A stretch of 64,000 bases of DNA, taken from the NCBI RefSeq assembly GCF_014898055.3, contig NW_023601543.1:62075782-62139781 (forward strand), written 5' to 3'. Below are positions 23,653 through 35,232 of the stretch, piece by piece. Position numbers and translations under genes: made by a program. The notes beneath the pieces are model-generated. The model was not told the DNA's origin and did no database searches. It saw only the letters and a list, made by a program, of their open reading frames with translations. The DNA comes from Talpa occidentalis (Eukaryota; Chordata; Mammalia; Eulipotyphla; Talpidae). Numbering within the stretch: the stretch's first letter is position 1; every line of letters begins with the position of its first letter.

Positions 23653-24961
23653 ATCCTACTTTTACTTGTATTATATAAACTTAAGCTTTTAAAATTTTAC
23701 TACTAAAGTGATGAGCAACCCATATGGCTAAAGGTGTCATGGAGAACCAAGTCATCCATACCTAGGTTAGGAATGTAAGTTCATTTAATTTCAATCAGCT
23801 TGCCCAGTAAATTATTGAGTCCCTACCTAAATATCCCTAGTGAGGACATTACTTTTCACCTACTCCCAGCCTGAAAATAATTAGATCTCACTTTTCTACC
23901 CATTTTCATATAAACCAAGATCTGCCAACTTAGTGACTTCCTCATAGCTACTCCTAACCTTGTGGACAGAGCCCAAATTTTATTTTATTGCCACTGCCTT
24001 GGAAGCTCAATGTACGGGTGATATTCTCTCATTGCAACTGAGAATTATTTATTTTCTCCCTTTCATGTCCCAGAGTTACAGAGCCAAACTTCCAGAGTTG
24101 TAGGAGCCAAGGAAATTTCTTGAGAGTTTATAGTTTCCATTTGACTATTTTAACCACAGTCATAGAGTTTGTCTAACATGCCATTACGGGTACAGGGAAC
24201 CTCTAACTTATGCCTTATAAGTACTTAGTTTACAGATCTCTGGTCAAACATTTTCCTCCTGCTGTGTTCTGAAGGGTTTATAGCAATGAGAAGGTAATGG
24301 AAGAAAGTTCTAAGAACATCAGAAATTAGGATTTCCTGGCTAACAAAATATGGTCTTTCATTTGAAACATAGATGGCGAGATTATTAGACTATTAAGCAC
24401 CAAAATAAGCCACCATTGTTATCATTAAGAATTCTTTTTCCCTTTTCTATAAAATCTAAGCACATAGAAGAAATCTTCCCTGTGAAAGTGGAGATGAAGG
24501 GTGGGAAAGGTGGCAGCTCTTGCCACTGGTTTCTAGAAAAGAAATGACAGATAAAGTACTAGCTCCATTGTATTACCCCAGGTTGCCACATATAAGGCTT
24601 TCCAATATCTTGACCATTATCTTTATTTAAATCTCATTAAAAATTTAACAGTAAAAGAACCTAAAGAGAAAAAAAATGCTCCACAAACTGAAAACTTATC
24701 TCTGAGTTACCCTTTAGTAGTAATTATTAACCACAAATCCCAGCTTCTAAACTGCTTCCCTCTCCTTCATCCACTATTGAATTCCTAGGACTTGAAGGAA
24801 ATTTGTAGATTATGCCTCCATGTGACCTCCACTCTTGGGTAAGATCTAGTTTTGCTCTTGAGAGCGTTTTAAGACAAGTCTCCAAGTCTCCTGCTTCCCC
24901 ATGACAGCACTTCAAATGAGGACAGTAAAAGCTCCATATTCCTGCAGTTATTAAGTATCAA
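23653..24961. other. Non-coding stretch, no gene seen
   Basis: AT-rich unique DNA, no recognised gene or young repeat. Confidence 0.45.
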
Positions 24962-25775
24962 TTACTATTTCTGTATAATTAACTGCCCCGCAACTTAGTG
25001 GTTATAAACAACAATGATTTTATTGCTCGCTATTCTGTGGGTCAGGAATCTGGACAGGTCAACAAGACAGCTCATCACTGTTCCATGTGACTCCACTGGA
25101 TCTGGAGGATCAAGATGGATCCATTAAAGTGTTTACAGCCTTGCTGCTCTCTGTTTAGTGGGTACCTGGGTACCTGGGCCTCTGTCCCTATACTTGGTCT
25201 CTCATCATTCAGTCATCCAGCTCAAGTTTCATTTTGTGGCAACTATCTTCAAAAAGGGCCAAGTCAGAAGCTGCAAGAACTTTTAAGGCTTAGGCTGGGA
25301 AGTCACATCATTACTGCTGTTCTATGGGTTAAAACTAGTCACAAGGCCAGCCAAAATTCAAGGGAGGGGAAACTGACTCCATCTCTCAGTAGGAGAATGA
25401 GCAAAGTCACATTGCAAAAGGGCATGTGACCTAGGAAGAATAGTTGTAACCATTTTTAATAACAACCTACCATTCAAGGGCCTCCCCTGGTGGTGCAGGC
25501 GGTTGAGTGCAGCGCTGTGAAGCAGTCCACAGCCTCTGCAGCTCCAGTTCAATCCCGGCCGGCCAGCGAGGGTCCCACATGGCACAGCAGACCTCTCCTG
25601 TCTCGCCCACTGCTCCCCTTAGCAGTGTGTTTTGGTCAGTCTGCCTGTTCTGCTCCCTATTCTGTCTCTGGTGAATCCTCTCACCCTCCCGCGCATCTGG
25701 CCTGTACCCGGGTTCTTATATAAATAAATAAATAAATCTTTAAAAAAAAAATAAAACAACAACCTACCGTTCAAG
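24962..25775 (-). mobile_element. MLT1-type MaLR LTR, antisense, split by a SINE
   Basis: Antisense MLT1 signature: TTTCTGTATAATTAACTGCCCCGCAACTTAGTGGTTATAAACAACAATG, then CTGTGGGTCAGGAATCTGG, CCATGTGACTCCACTGGATC and a long 3' part ending at the ACAACCTACC site where a SINE inserted. Inactive. Confidence 0.85.
25479..25757 (+). mobile_element. Composite SINE, intermediate head, full length
   Basis: Sense copy in the end of the MLT1. An 18-bp target-site duplication AACAACCTACCATTCAAG (25461-25478; 25758-25775) has one mismatch. The body CTGTCTCTGGTGAATCCTCTCACC is a good example for alignment with the LTR at 29.98-30.02 kb. Confidence 0.93.
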
Positions 25776-26559
25776 GTTACAACCTAGAACAAAATTATGA
25801 TAGAATCTTTGCTCGGCACCCTCTAGAAATACTCTAGGATGTGTACCATATTTTATACAAGGTTATGATTGTAAGCAGGAAAATCACAGAAGAATTACAA
25901 ATGTTCAGTAAACATAAGAAGAAAGCTCAATGCTAATAGAGATGAAAGTTAAAAGTAAGAGAGTATTTTTCAACTGCCAAAGTGGCAACTTTGGCAAAAT
26001 TACAAGTCTTGAATGTAAAGGATCTACAGCTATAAACATTTGTGATTTCAACTATTTGAATGCAGCCTCAAAGGCTGGATTTGAACTGTAGTAATTTGAA
26101 AATATGCTGAGGCCCAAATTTGAATACCACATGCTAGGAATGCAAAATTGAGTCACTAGAACTAGAAATGGAGCCCCAGAGAGCCTCTGAAAAATAAATT
26201 TCAATTCGACTTTACTATGTTTGCTACTTTGGCATGTTGGTCTACTTAGAAACTGGGAGGAAATATACCAAAATGTCAAGGATACTTGAATACTGGGTGA
26301 TTTACACTGTCTTAAGAATATTTTTTGTACTTTTCATATGTTTTGTTTCCAAATATTTAATTTTATATTCAACTGAAAAGAGTAGAGATTAGGCCTCAGA
26401 CGGAATGTAATATTCCAATTAGGGCTTCTTTCATTTTTCTTGAGTAATACAAGCACATCTCACATCAAGGAACTGCACATGTAGTTCCCTCTGGCTGAAG
26501 AGTTCTTTCCCTGATGTCTACCTGTCTTGTTCTTTACTGCCCTCAAATATTTGCCCAGG
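25776..26559. other. Non-coding stretch, no gene seen
   Basis: AT-rich unique sequence; no gene recognised. Confidence 0.45.
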
Positions 26560-26725
26560 GAGGGGGAAGCGTTGAGGGGGAGGAACACAGTGGACTATGG
26601 TGGAGGACTACGGGTGCTTTGATGGTGGGAGAGCTACAGTGATTACACCTGATGGGGGCCATCCTATATTTTCAAGACACTAACAAGGTCAATAAATTTA
26701 AAAATAAATTAATTTTTTAAAAAAT
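26560..26725 (+). mobile_element. L1-like 3' UTR tail, sense (probable)
   Basis: A G-rich start (GGGAGGGGGAAGCG), then ACTATGGTGGAGGACTACGGG, ATTACACCTGATGGGGG and an AATAAATTTAAAAATAAATTAA tail. The same 'TGATTACACCTGA' element occurs in the L1 tails at 29.2 and 35.5 kb. Confidence 0.5.
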
Positions 26726-26734
26726 CATTGTCCA

Positions 26735-27000
26735 AATGCCATTTTGTCAATGACGCCATCCCTTGCCACCAATTTAAAATTACAAATAATCCCTTCTATG
26801 ACACCTCTTTTCCCCTTCCTTATTTATTTTTTTCCACAGCAGTTATCTCTTTCTGATATCTCATATAACTGGCTTATTTGGTATTGTCTCCTCACCCCTG
26901 CCTCCCATAGAATTTAAGCTACAAGTAGGTAAGAAGGTTGTATTCCCAGATCCTAGAACAGGGCCTGGCACATAGTAGGTCTTCAGTAAATGTTGTTCCA
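26735..27000 (+). mobile_element. L2 3' end
   Basis: Good L2 3' hallmark series: CAATGACGCCATCCCTTGCC, TTTATTTTTTTCCACAGCAG, ACTGGCTTATTTGGTATTGTC, CCTAGAACAGGGCCTGGCAC and ATAGTAGGTCTTCAGTAAATG. Ancient and inactive. Confidence 0.8.
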
Positions 27001-27774
27001 TAAATAAATGAGCTTTTAAAAAATGGGACTCAGTTCAGGACAGGATCCCGAGAGTCTGTGACTGCACAAGACTCACATCCTGCATTTCTCGTTGTTCAAC
27101 CTCCAACCACACCAACTTTTTAATAGTCACACTACATATTTGCCTCTTATTAAATCTGTTGTCAGTGAAACTCCCAGACAGACCTTTCACCATTTGCACA
27201 AGAATGGTCTTATATCCTGTCCTAGGATAAATCATGACTCTATAATTATTTTTATTTAAGTTCAAGTCCCTGCATTTAATGTGTTAATGGTGGCCATTAT
27301 TTCAGCAGGTTGAAATGGTTTTGAATTTTGATTCTAACATTTCTGACATCAGCCACACTTCTCAGTTTTATGTCTGAAGATTTGATGAATCTCTTAAACA
27401 TCTTCATTGTGTTTATGCAGAGCAGAGACCAAAGAATAGGTAGGAAGTGCTGAATGGTGTCTTGTACCAGATCATTGATTAATGTATACATTGCCTTGCT
27501 TAAATTCTCTCAATGACACTATTAAATGGATGCTATTTCCAATTAGCTGGTGCAAAAACAGGCTCAGTTAAACAGATAACTTACTCAAGGCCTCACGTAC
27601 AGTAAGTGGTACAACAAGGATTCCTACTTGGGTCACCAAAACCCATATACAGTTGTAACTTAAAGATTATCCTAGGTCTTTATGGCTACCAAGAGCCTTA
27701 AGTTCTAGAAGTAGGTTGCTGGCTACAATCCTAATAGAAGCTACAAGCACTGCACTTAAAGAAATATTTCTGGA
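27001..27774. other. Non-coding stretch with possible MIR/L2 fragment
   Basis: No gene. About 27510-27650 has a MIR-like middle (AAACAGGCTCAGTTAAACAGATAACTTACTCAAGGCC). Confidence 0.4.
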
Positions 27775-27955
27775 CCAATAGTCAACCCTCACTGTGCTTT
27801 AGGATCACTTGGGAAGCTTTAAAAAAAAATTAACATGGATGTCCGGTATCTATCTCCTAGAATTTCTGATTTAACTGGTCTGTAGTAGGCAACTTAGGCC
27901 ATAAAAGCTCCCCAGGTGATTCTGATGTGCAGTGAAGGTTGAGAACCACTGCATA
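27775..27955. mobile_element. MER5-type hAT-Charlie remnant
   Basis: TTAGGATCACTTGGGAAGC, then CTCCTAGAATTTCTGATTTAACTGGTC and CCCCAGGTGATTCTGATGTGCAG, finishing in GTTGAGAACCACTGC, the usual MER5 3' end. Confidence 0.75.
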
Positions 27956-29205
27956 CAGACAGGGAAGAAGAGGAAATGCAAACCTGCCAGCATTTAATTA
28001 TTCATCAATGAGAGAAACACTGCATTTACAAATCCCTCCCATGCTCTCAAAAACCCAGGTATATATTATATATGTACATATCGCTAAACCAGCACCCTCT
28101 TTTCTTCCTCCTTTTGACCCCACCCACAATTCCACTAGGATCTCCCTAGAGTGACTGATACTCCTCTCATCCCTCCCTTCCCCACCACAGGACATTTGAC
28201 AGGACATTCTTATTGCCCTGGGGGGTCAAGTCCCGGGCCAACTCCTTTGATGCCATTGAAGCCCTCCCCTGGGGAGAAACTTAATGCCATTTGGTTTCAC
28301 ACCAAGTTTGAATAAAACATATTATGTTTCTGTGTCTAAATTGTGCAGAGATCCAAACATTCACACCAATGAGTGTTAAATGAACAGAGATCTATTTCTT
28401 CCCTGACTTTGTACTTTCGTTCTGCTTTTCTGCACAAATGTGTTGTATCCCTCATGTGTTTAAACCTACTGATTTCTAAACTGCCATTTGAATTGAAGCA
28501 TCCTTATATAGTTTATGATCTATCACTTCCACTTTTCATTGTTTTACTCCTTAACTTTATTTTCCCTCAGCCACACAGCTTCTGACTCCATTTTACACTG
28601 AAACCCACAGTCAAAAACTCAAAAGGAGCAAAGTGGAGAAACTTAAAATTTTGCAAACATTGAGCTGACCCAGCTATGAAATAATAATACAAAGAACAAT
28701 TTTCAGTTCCACACTAGTGGGAATATATTTCCCAGAGGTTTTTTGTTTTGATTTTTATGTTGTTCCCCACTCTCATGAGCATCAAATCCCCAGTCAGGTG
28801 ACTTTTAAATGGTCAATCTGAAACTACTGTAAGTATGTGTATGTTTGATGTTAACAGATCCTACATTTCCAGGGTGAACAAATAAAGACCTTCAGAGAAT
28901 GCAAAGAAACTACAGTGAACATCAATCAAAAGCCCGTAAATAGTAGTGTACAGCTTCCCTCTAGAATAACAAACTCTTAATACTTGGAAATGTTGAGACT
29001 TCAGCTGCGTGTGTTCTGTAGCAGGGTCTTATAAACTGTAGATTATGTCTCACTTTACTCATCTGATCAGTACAAATAAATCAGCCTACATACCTGCTGG
29101 AGAGGCAGAACACATCAATACCTTTTTCTTAGAATTTCCAGTCTCTCCATTGCGGTTGGGTCAGGCAAAATCCTCAACAAATTTTTTTGCTCAAGATGTT
29201 TTTTG
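27956..29205. other. Non-coding stretch, no gene seen
   Basis: Unique-looking DNA. No gene, RNA gene or young repeat recognised. Confidence 0.45.
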
Positions 29206-29355
29206 AGGGGACTGCGGTGATAGCGCATGGGTGCAATGGTGAAGGAAATTCTATGGGGACTACACCTGACTGGGGGGGAGTGGAAGAAAACTTTGTTTAA
29301 AAATGAACAATGATGTAAAAAATATATAAATAAAAAGAAAATTAAAAAATAATAC
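29206..29355 (+). mobile_element. L1 3' UTR tail, sense
   Basis: GTGATAGCGCATGGGTGCAATGG, then GGGGACTACACCTGACTGGGG and AAAAATGAACAATGATGTAAAAAATATATAAATAAAAAG. The last motif matches, in reverse, the tails at 61.5 and 62.2 kb. Confidence 0.6.
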
Positions 29356-29629
29356 TAATTCAGAATAATAACCAGAACAATAAATCCAGAAATTTCCAAT
29401 AAACAGTAACAAGAGACTAAGATCAATGAGAAAATTTTGAGAACTAGTTGCTGAATCTTCTCAGAGAAGAAAATCTACTAAGAAACTCTTTTAATGTCTG
29501 CTCTCTGTGTTGTTTCCCTAATTTGGTGTTGTTGTAGATGACAATATTAAAAACACCCATAAGTCAAAAAAAAAAAAAGGTGTTTTTTCTCAGGGATTCT
29601 CCATTTTTCTCACACTTATTTCTCCTCAT

Positions 29630-30053
29630 TGTCAGGGTATCATTTAATGAAGTTAAAAGCAAGCCCTCACCCCATGCCCAGCAGGAAGGCTTGGGAGTCT
29701 TTAATAGATAAAAGGGAATTGATAAGGTTGCTATGGGAACCAGGCCATTAAAACTGATCACTTTGACCCTGAATGCAGAAGCAGGGCCAGGACACATTCT
29801 GAGCCAAAGGTCAATGACCAAGACCAGAGATCCCAGCACTAACTGGCCCAAACTGACTCCCCAGTCATGAAAAGCCTGCAGATAACAGGTTATAAAAGGG
29901 AACCCCAAGTCCTTTGTGTGCAGGCTTCTCCCATCTTGCCTATTGCTTCTCTTAGCAGTGTATTTCAATAAATCTCCTTTCCTGTTCTCTGCTCTGTCTC
30001 TGGTGAATTCTCTCATCCCAGTACCTCCAGCCTCACCCCAATTCTTTCCCACA
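29630..30053 (+). mobile_element. Solo LTR-like element (copy 1) related to the SINE body
   Basis: Starts TGTCAGGGTATC, has TATAAAAG at 29891-29898 and AATAAA at 29968-29973, and ends near TTTCCCACA; about 424 bp. It is about 80% alike by eye with the antisense copy at 5560-5934. Its part from about 29915 onward aligns with the SINE body: the 24 bases at 29992-30015 (around CTCTGTCTCTGGTGAATTC) are matched almost exactly in several SINEs. The pentamer CTCAT lies on both sides (29625-29629 and 30057-30061), but the second copy is offset by three bases, so the ends are approximate. No viral genes adjoin it. Confidence 0.75.
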
Positions 30054-31005
30054 ATGCTCATCACAGTCCCTCTAGCAACATCCATCTCTCCCTGTTCTCA
30101 ACTGGTCCCTTTCAGAGGTCTATCTGGCCCAGCTTATTCCACCTATTAAACCTGTCGTTCAATCCATTCATTCAAGTAGCTGCCATTGATCATGCACTCA
30201 GTACAGGGTAATGAATTAGGTACAGAATAGAGGTAATAAAAATAGCTCCATGAACTTTCACATAATCAGAGGCATTGTAAGGATTTGAGATAATACAAGA
30301 ATGCAATCTCCGTTTTACAGATGAGGAAACAAAGGTTTTGGAGACACATTATCTCATTTGCAAAAAAGTCACACATAGCTAATAAGTGGGGAAGGGGAGC
30401 TCACATCAGTCTGATTCTTAATATTTCCCTCTGAATCTCCCATATAAACTTCTTCCCTTGTGACTACAGAGGACAAAGACATATGGACAGCATTGAGTAG
30501 GGTTCCCAGTTCCAAGGGCTGTAAATTCCAGCTTAGCATTTCCATTTCATTGAGAAGTTTAACAAATGTTTGGGATGTAGGTCTTTTGTAGGCCTTTGCA
30601 TAGAAAAGTGCTGTGTTTTAGTGATGTTTTATGAAGCCTAATCCAGCAGTAGCCTGCAGGATTAATTAGAGAGGGAAATGAATCTGAAGAGAGACCAGTG
30701 TCAACTCCAGGTCACCATACACAAGCTGTGTGATACTGGGCATGTCATTTTGCTAGGGGGAAAAGGATGTCCTAAATCTAATTCCACTCTGAACCTCATT
30801 TTCCTCATCCTTAGTATAAAAGGGGGAGAGCTGTATGTACTTCACAGAGCTATTAGAAGATTATAAGACAAAAAGCAGTTTCTGCTCCTAACACAATGCC
30901 TAGCACACAGTAAGGCCAGATGTGATTGATACTGGCCAATAAGGGACACGGAAACTGGCCAAGGACAGTGCCCAAATAGTTTACCAGTCACTGTCTAAGT
31001 TCTTC
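30054..31005. other. Non-coding stretch with MIR/L2 remnants
   Basis: No gene. A MIR lies at about 30700-30915 (TGTGTGATACTGGGCATGTC..CCTCATTTTCCTCATCC..AATGCCTAGCACACAGTAAG). Another MIR core lies at 30305-30410 (TTTTACAGATGAGGAAACAAAGG). An L2 end may lie near 30160-30230. Confidence 0.55.
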
Positions 31006-31850
31006 ACCCATGCACACAATTGCAAGACCACTCGGGTTAAGGGAACAATAATGGGATTTATTTAACAAACAAGGGAAAATAAAGAATCACTGAGGCCACA
31101 AATGGCCATTTACCTCACCTGAAGCAATGTCCACTGTTTTGAAGTTGTAAACAAAAGGTGACTAAGACGGCATCTTCCCACTACTGAAGACACAGAGCTC
31201 CTATCCTGAACAAAAGGCCACGCTCCCAAAATGGCGTCTTCTCACCACGGAGGGTCTATAGCATATGGCAGCCAGACAATTGGGCAGGATCCTACTCACA
31301 AAGACAGCAGAAGACACAACAGGAGATGCTCCCGGGAGCTGCCGAGATGAGCCAGCACAGCACCAGACAAGCGACATTGGAAACAGCATCTGCAGCAGCC
31401 GCAGCAGAGCTACCCGACAAGCAGCCCACACTCCTGCAGCTGAGTGAGATGCCCAGCTCCAGGTCTTCACCTTCCCCACCAGGTTATAACAGCAGCAAAG
31501 CTGGAAACACTTTCAGTCACTCAGCTGCCTGCAAAGCCTATGAATTTTCTCCTCTGAGGTTGGCTGCTAGAAGCCTCTCTACATCCTCTGGCGGCCCACA
31601 ACAACCTGGAAGATTGGTGTGGTGGAAGGCAGGAATGGTTTACCCCGCAATTGCTGAATCCTGGAAAATGCTGAGATGCTGAGAACACTGAATAATACCC
31701 TAAGAGGCTGAATCCCAGGGGCTGCTTCTGAGACCCTTATATTTCCTATCAGAGCCTCCACCCCCACCCATACTGTGTTGGTATTTCGCCTGGGGCTATG
31801 CATCCTCACCTGCAGCTCCCTCCAGGGGGCGCCACCTGTAACAGCCATTG
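31006..31850 (-). mobile_element. Antisense LTR-like element with TATA and poly(A) signals
   Basis: Read on the minus strand: a GC-rich U3-like part, a TATA-like AAATATAAGG (31745-31735), a long GC-rich stretch with CTG/GCTGC repeats, and an AATAAA near the 3' end (31063-31058) followed by CCCATTATTGTTCCCTTAACCCG. Base composition is GC-rich compared with neighbours. Open frames on both strands (31201-31479 minus, 31326-31682 plus) show no viral domains. Ends are uncertain. Class I ERV is a guess. Confidence 0.55.
31819..31832 (+). promoter_or_regulatory. CTCF-like binding motif
   Basis: CCTCCAGGGGGCGC matches the CTCF core CCASYAGRKGGCRS at 13 of 14 positions. It sits at the U3 end of the antisense LTR at 31.0-31.85 kb, with a CRE half-site (TGACGTG) about 40 bp further on. 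Occupancy is unknown. Confidence 0.5.
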
Positions 31851-32627
31851 GCTTCAGCCCCCTGGTTACATGATGACGTGTTGAAAGAAAGTGACAGAAG
31901 AAGGAAATGAAAGGAAATGAATCGACAGTAAAAGAATAATTGCACATATTCAATACATGATTGATGAGAAGGTTGAGGGAGAGAAAGGGAGCAGAGAGGA
32001 CTTGGCTTTGGGCCTTGGTGGGCCCTACCTCAAAGAACATCCTCGTATCCGAGAACATAATGGTAATCAGAAGAGGAACAGTGACTTTTGACCTTACGAG
32101 AATCCTTTCAAATCCCTTCTTTTGTTTTACTATAGTGTTGTGATCCATGCTGGCTTAAGGAGATCATCTGTTCCAGGAAAAGCCTAATAAATATTGATGC
32201 ATTAATAAGAAGGGTGAAGTGATATTTAGCCTTCCTTTCATTAAGTCTCTGCTTTTGGTCAAGGTACAAATTTTGTGGTAAATGTCAAAGTTGGTCCTTT
32301 AGGAAAGTTCAAGTCCCCAACCCATCCCATAATGATCACCAGTCAAATTATTTGTTCACGCAACCCTAGTGACACTTCCACAGCTATACAAATACATTAT
32401 GTTCATTGCTGTGTTGTTTGTATAGTAGAAAAATGGGGTTTAGCCTAAGTGGCCATTGGGAAGAGACAGATTAAATACCTGTCATTGTTAAGAATGCCAT
32501 GAGTAAAAATGTTTCCATATAAAATAACCTCATGATACTTTAAAAGAAAAAAATAAGGACCAGAACAATACAATCTTATTAGTGTTTTTTTTTCCAAAGA
32601 AGCTATGGAGATAAAGACCCCTATATA
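31851..32627. other. Non-coding stretch, no gene seen
   Basis: The 189-codon minus frame starting at 32148 runs through this region into the LTR. It has no recognisable domain and no homologous partner in the window, so it is not called. Confidence 0.45.
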
Positions 32628-32645
32628 TGCATCAAAAACATTTTT

Positions 32646-32910
32646 TAAAGATTTATTTATTTATGCACACAAGAGCTGGAGTACAGGCCAGAGGTGGGGG
32701 GAGGGGAGAGGATTCACCAGAGACAGAGTGGGGAACAGAACAGGCAGACTGACTGAAATACACTGTTGAGAGGAGCAGCAGGCAAGACAGGAGAGGTCTG
32801 CTGTGCCATGTGGGTTGCTCCCTGGCCGGCCGGGAATCGAATTGGTGCTGCAGATGCTGTGGATTGCTTCATAGTGATGTGCTTAACCCCTTGCACCACC
32901 AGGGAGGCCC
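32646..32910 (-). mobile_element. Composite SINE, subfamily B, full length
   Basis: Antisense copy with an 18-bp target-site duplication TGCATCAAAAACATTTTT (32628-32645; 32911-32928) differing at one position. Head and B-box are intact. Confidence 0.93.
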
Positions 32911-32928
32911 TGCATCAAAAATATTTTT

Positions 32929-33799
32929 AAAGGGTTCCAAGAATGACCTACAGGGTTATTTCTGAAGGGGTTGGGGGAGTAAAGAAAAAAATATCTGCAT
33001 GGCAATTCGTTTTTATAAAGCTCTATTCTGCTGAACTATTTATTGTGTAAATTTATCAGTTTTATGCTAAAGAAGAAAAGTAGTTAAAAAAAATCTCTAT
33101 GGTTCTGTGAGGTCCTGCAGGCTGAAAATAGTCTATCAAATCCAGCAGCTTATATTAAAGAGACAGATGTGCCTCTTGCTCAAGTCGATGATTGTGTTTG
33201 TATCCCCTGTACTATTAGGCGATTGTATTCCTCCAGAGGAAATTTATTTGATTTTAAATTAGAGATAAGTGAGTTACAGTCATAGAACTATTGTATTGAT
33301 ACAGCGTTGAAATTGAATGTTTATTGGTAATAGCAGCCAATAGCCTGATGGTTATGATGAACAGATTTCTTTCCAGATGTCTGAATAGTAGTACCTACAA
33401 CACAACAAGTGTTAACTGTAATGTCAGCTATGCTTTGGGTGTGCTCAATATACACCCAGCAGGGTTCTAGATCTTTTGGATGCATTATCTCATTTAATCC
33501 TCACAAACCCCTTGCAGGGCAGGTATTATTCATGTCATTTTAGAGATGAAGTCAACTGTTAGTTTCCTATCTAGAGAATTCCTTCAAATAGTTTTTATTC
33601 AAATGCTTTAACATTCAATTTACTAAAACCACACTGGAAGGCATGTTTACTTCTCATCATAGCATTGAGAACTTGGCACTTCCCAAGGCCCCAAGACTTG
33701 CGATATACCAACATGTTAAGGATCCCCTCCCTCCAAAACTTCACTTGTAGGGGACTTGGAAGGCAAGTATGGCATTTGGGTAGACCAAATCCTCTTGGC
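32929..33799. other. Non-coding stretch with a MIR
   Basis: No gene. 33475-33560 is a MIR core: GATGCATTATCTCATTTAATCCTCACAAACC..AGGTATTATTC..TTTTAGAGATGAAG. Confidence 0.6.
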
Positions 33800-34430
33800 C
33801 TCAGTTCCTTTTTTAATGCTGTGATGAGCATAGGAATGTAGATATCTTTTAAGATAGTGATTTTGTTTCCTTCAGATAAATACCCAGAAGTGGAATTGTT
33901 GGATCATATGGTAGCTCTAGTTTTAATTTTTTGAGAAACTTCCATGCTATTTATCTCAGTGGCTGCACCAACTTACATTCCCACCAAGAGTGAACCAGGG
34001 TTCTCTTTTCTGCACACCCTCACCAAGCACTTATTTCTTGCCTTTTTGACAATAGCCATTATGATAGGTGTGAGGTGTATTTGACTTGCATTTCCCTGAT
34101 GATTCAGGTGAGGTTGAACATTTCATGTGTCTGTTGCCACTTGTATGTCTTTGGGAAAAATGTATGTTCAAATCCTCTGCTCATGTTTGAATTGGAGTTG
34201 TTTATTCCTATTGAGTGGCATCAGTTCTTTATATACTTGGCATACCATACTTTATATACTTTACATACTTTATATACTTTACATACCAAACCCTTCTCAG
34301 ATATATGGTTTGCAAATCTTTTCTCCCATTCAGTAGGCTGCCTTTTCATTTTGTTGCTGGTTTCCTTTGTTGTCCAGAAGCTTTTTTAGTTTGAAGTAGC
34401 TCCACTTGTTTACTTTGATCTCAGTTTCTT
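33800..34430 (-). mobile_element. Old L1 ORF2 region, antisense
   Basis: Classic reverse L1 landmarks: ATAAATACCCAGAAGTGGAATTG, GGATCATATGGTAGCTCTA, CAACTTACATTCCCACCAAGAGTG, CATTTCCCTGATGATTCAGG, TTCTCCCATTCAGTAGGCTGCC and GTTGTCCAGAAGCTTTTTAG. It holds a local 18-bp tandem duplication (34248-34283). A MIR-like 3' part (GTTTCTTCATCTCTAACATGGG) follows at 34430-34500. Confidence 0.85.
34248..34283. repeat. Tandem 18-bp duplication
   Basis: TACTTTATATACTTTACA occurs twice head to tail, inside the antisense L1. It explains the Leu-Tyr-Thr-Leu-His repeats in the overlapping frames. Confidence 0.9.
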
Positions 34431-34500
34431 CATCTCTAACATGGGAATAATAATACTCTCCAGAACTACTTCAGCCATTGTTAAAAGGATGAAATAACGT

Positions 34501-35232
34501 AATTCGTGTGAAAACTCCAAATACATTGATGAGACGAAGAAGGTACTTGGTTTTTCTTCACAGGTAATAAGATTTATATTCAACAATAAAAAAAAAAAAA
34601 CCTCTGCAATGCATTCACTTTAGAAAGTGAAAGACTTTTAGTGCTAGAAAGATCCTTGAAACCATATATCCATGACTTTAAAGATGAGTCTTTGAGTGAA
34701 AAGATCCAAAATAACATACCAACAGCACAGGGCAGATAGTCCTCAAACCCCCTTCTTCCAAATCCAAAACTCAAGATACTTTCTACTTACATAGCTGTCT
34801 CCCCTTGCATTCTCATCCATGCCATCCAATTATTTCCATGATACATGTTGTTTTAGCAAGATCCCCAGAATTCAGAGATGTTTACTGGGACCTCAGTTTC
34901 TTCATCTGTGAAATGGATGAAGAGTGAACATGTAGACTTTCCTGCCCATATAATTTTCATGTCCCATAGCTAGTCAGTCACTAGGAGAGTTGGGAACAGA
35001 AGGCAGTTCTCCAGCCCACAGGGCTCTTTCCACCACCCTCAACTGTCATTGCTCCCTGAGCAGAGGGAGTTTATTCATAAGCTAAATGGGCAGAACAATC
35101 AACATGGTAAGTAGAATTGTCTCTTGAAGAAGCATCTCAGTACCAACAGCTCCAAAAATGTCAGAAATGTCACTATTAGGGATTCATCCCTTTGAGGTCA
35201 AGTTTTACATCTCAAAATTCTCTGTTAACATC
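34501..35232. other. Non-coding stretch with MIR remnant
   Basis: No gene. About 34885-35035 contains a MIR piece (GGACCTCAGTTTCTTCATCTGTGAAATGG). Confidence 0.5.

Noticed and set aside
29564..30085. 173-codon minus frame as an ERV protein
   Set aside because: It is antisense to an LTR and shows no gag, pol or env motif.
31579..32148. Longest open frame (189 codons, minus)
   Set aside because: It spans the start of an antisense LTR and unique DNA, with no recognisable domain, no splice context and low plausibility of composition. Length alone is expected by chance in GC-richer DNA.
32880..32910. CTCF site in antisense SINE heads (CCACCAGGGAGGCCC)
   Set aside because: It looks like the CTCF core, but has one extra base (GGGAGGC in place of GGGGGC), so the spacing is wrong. 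Kept only the better match at 31819.
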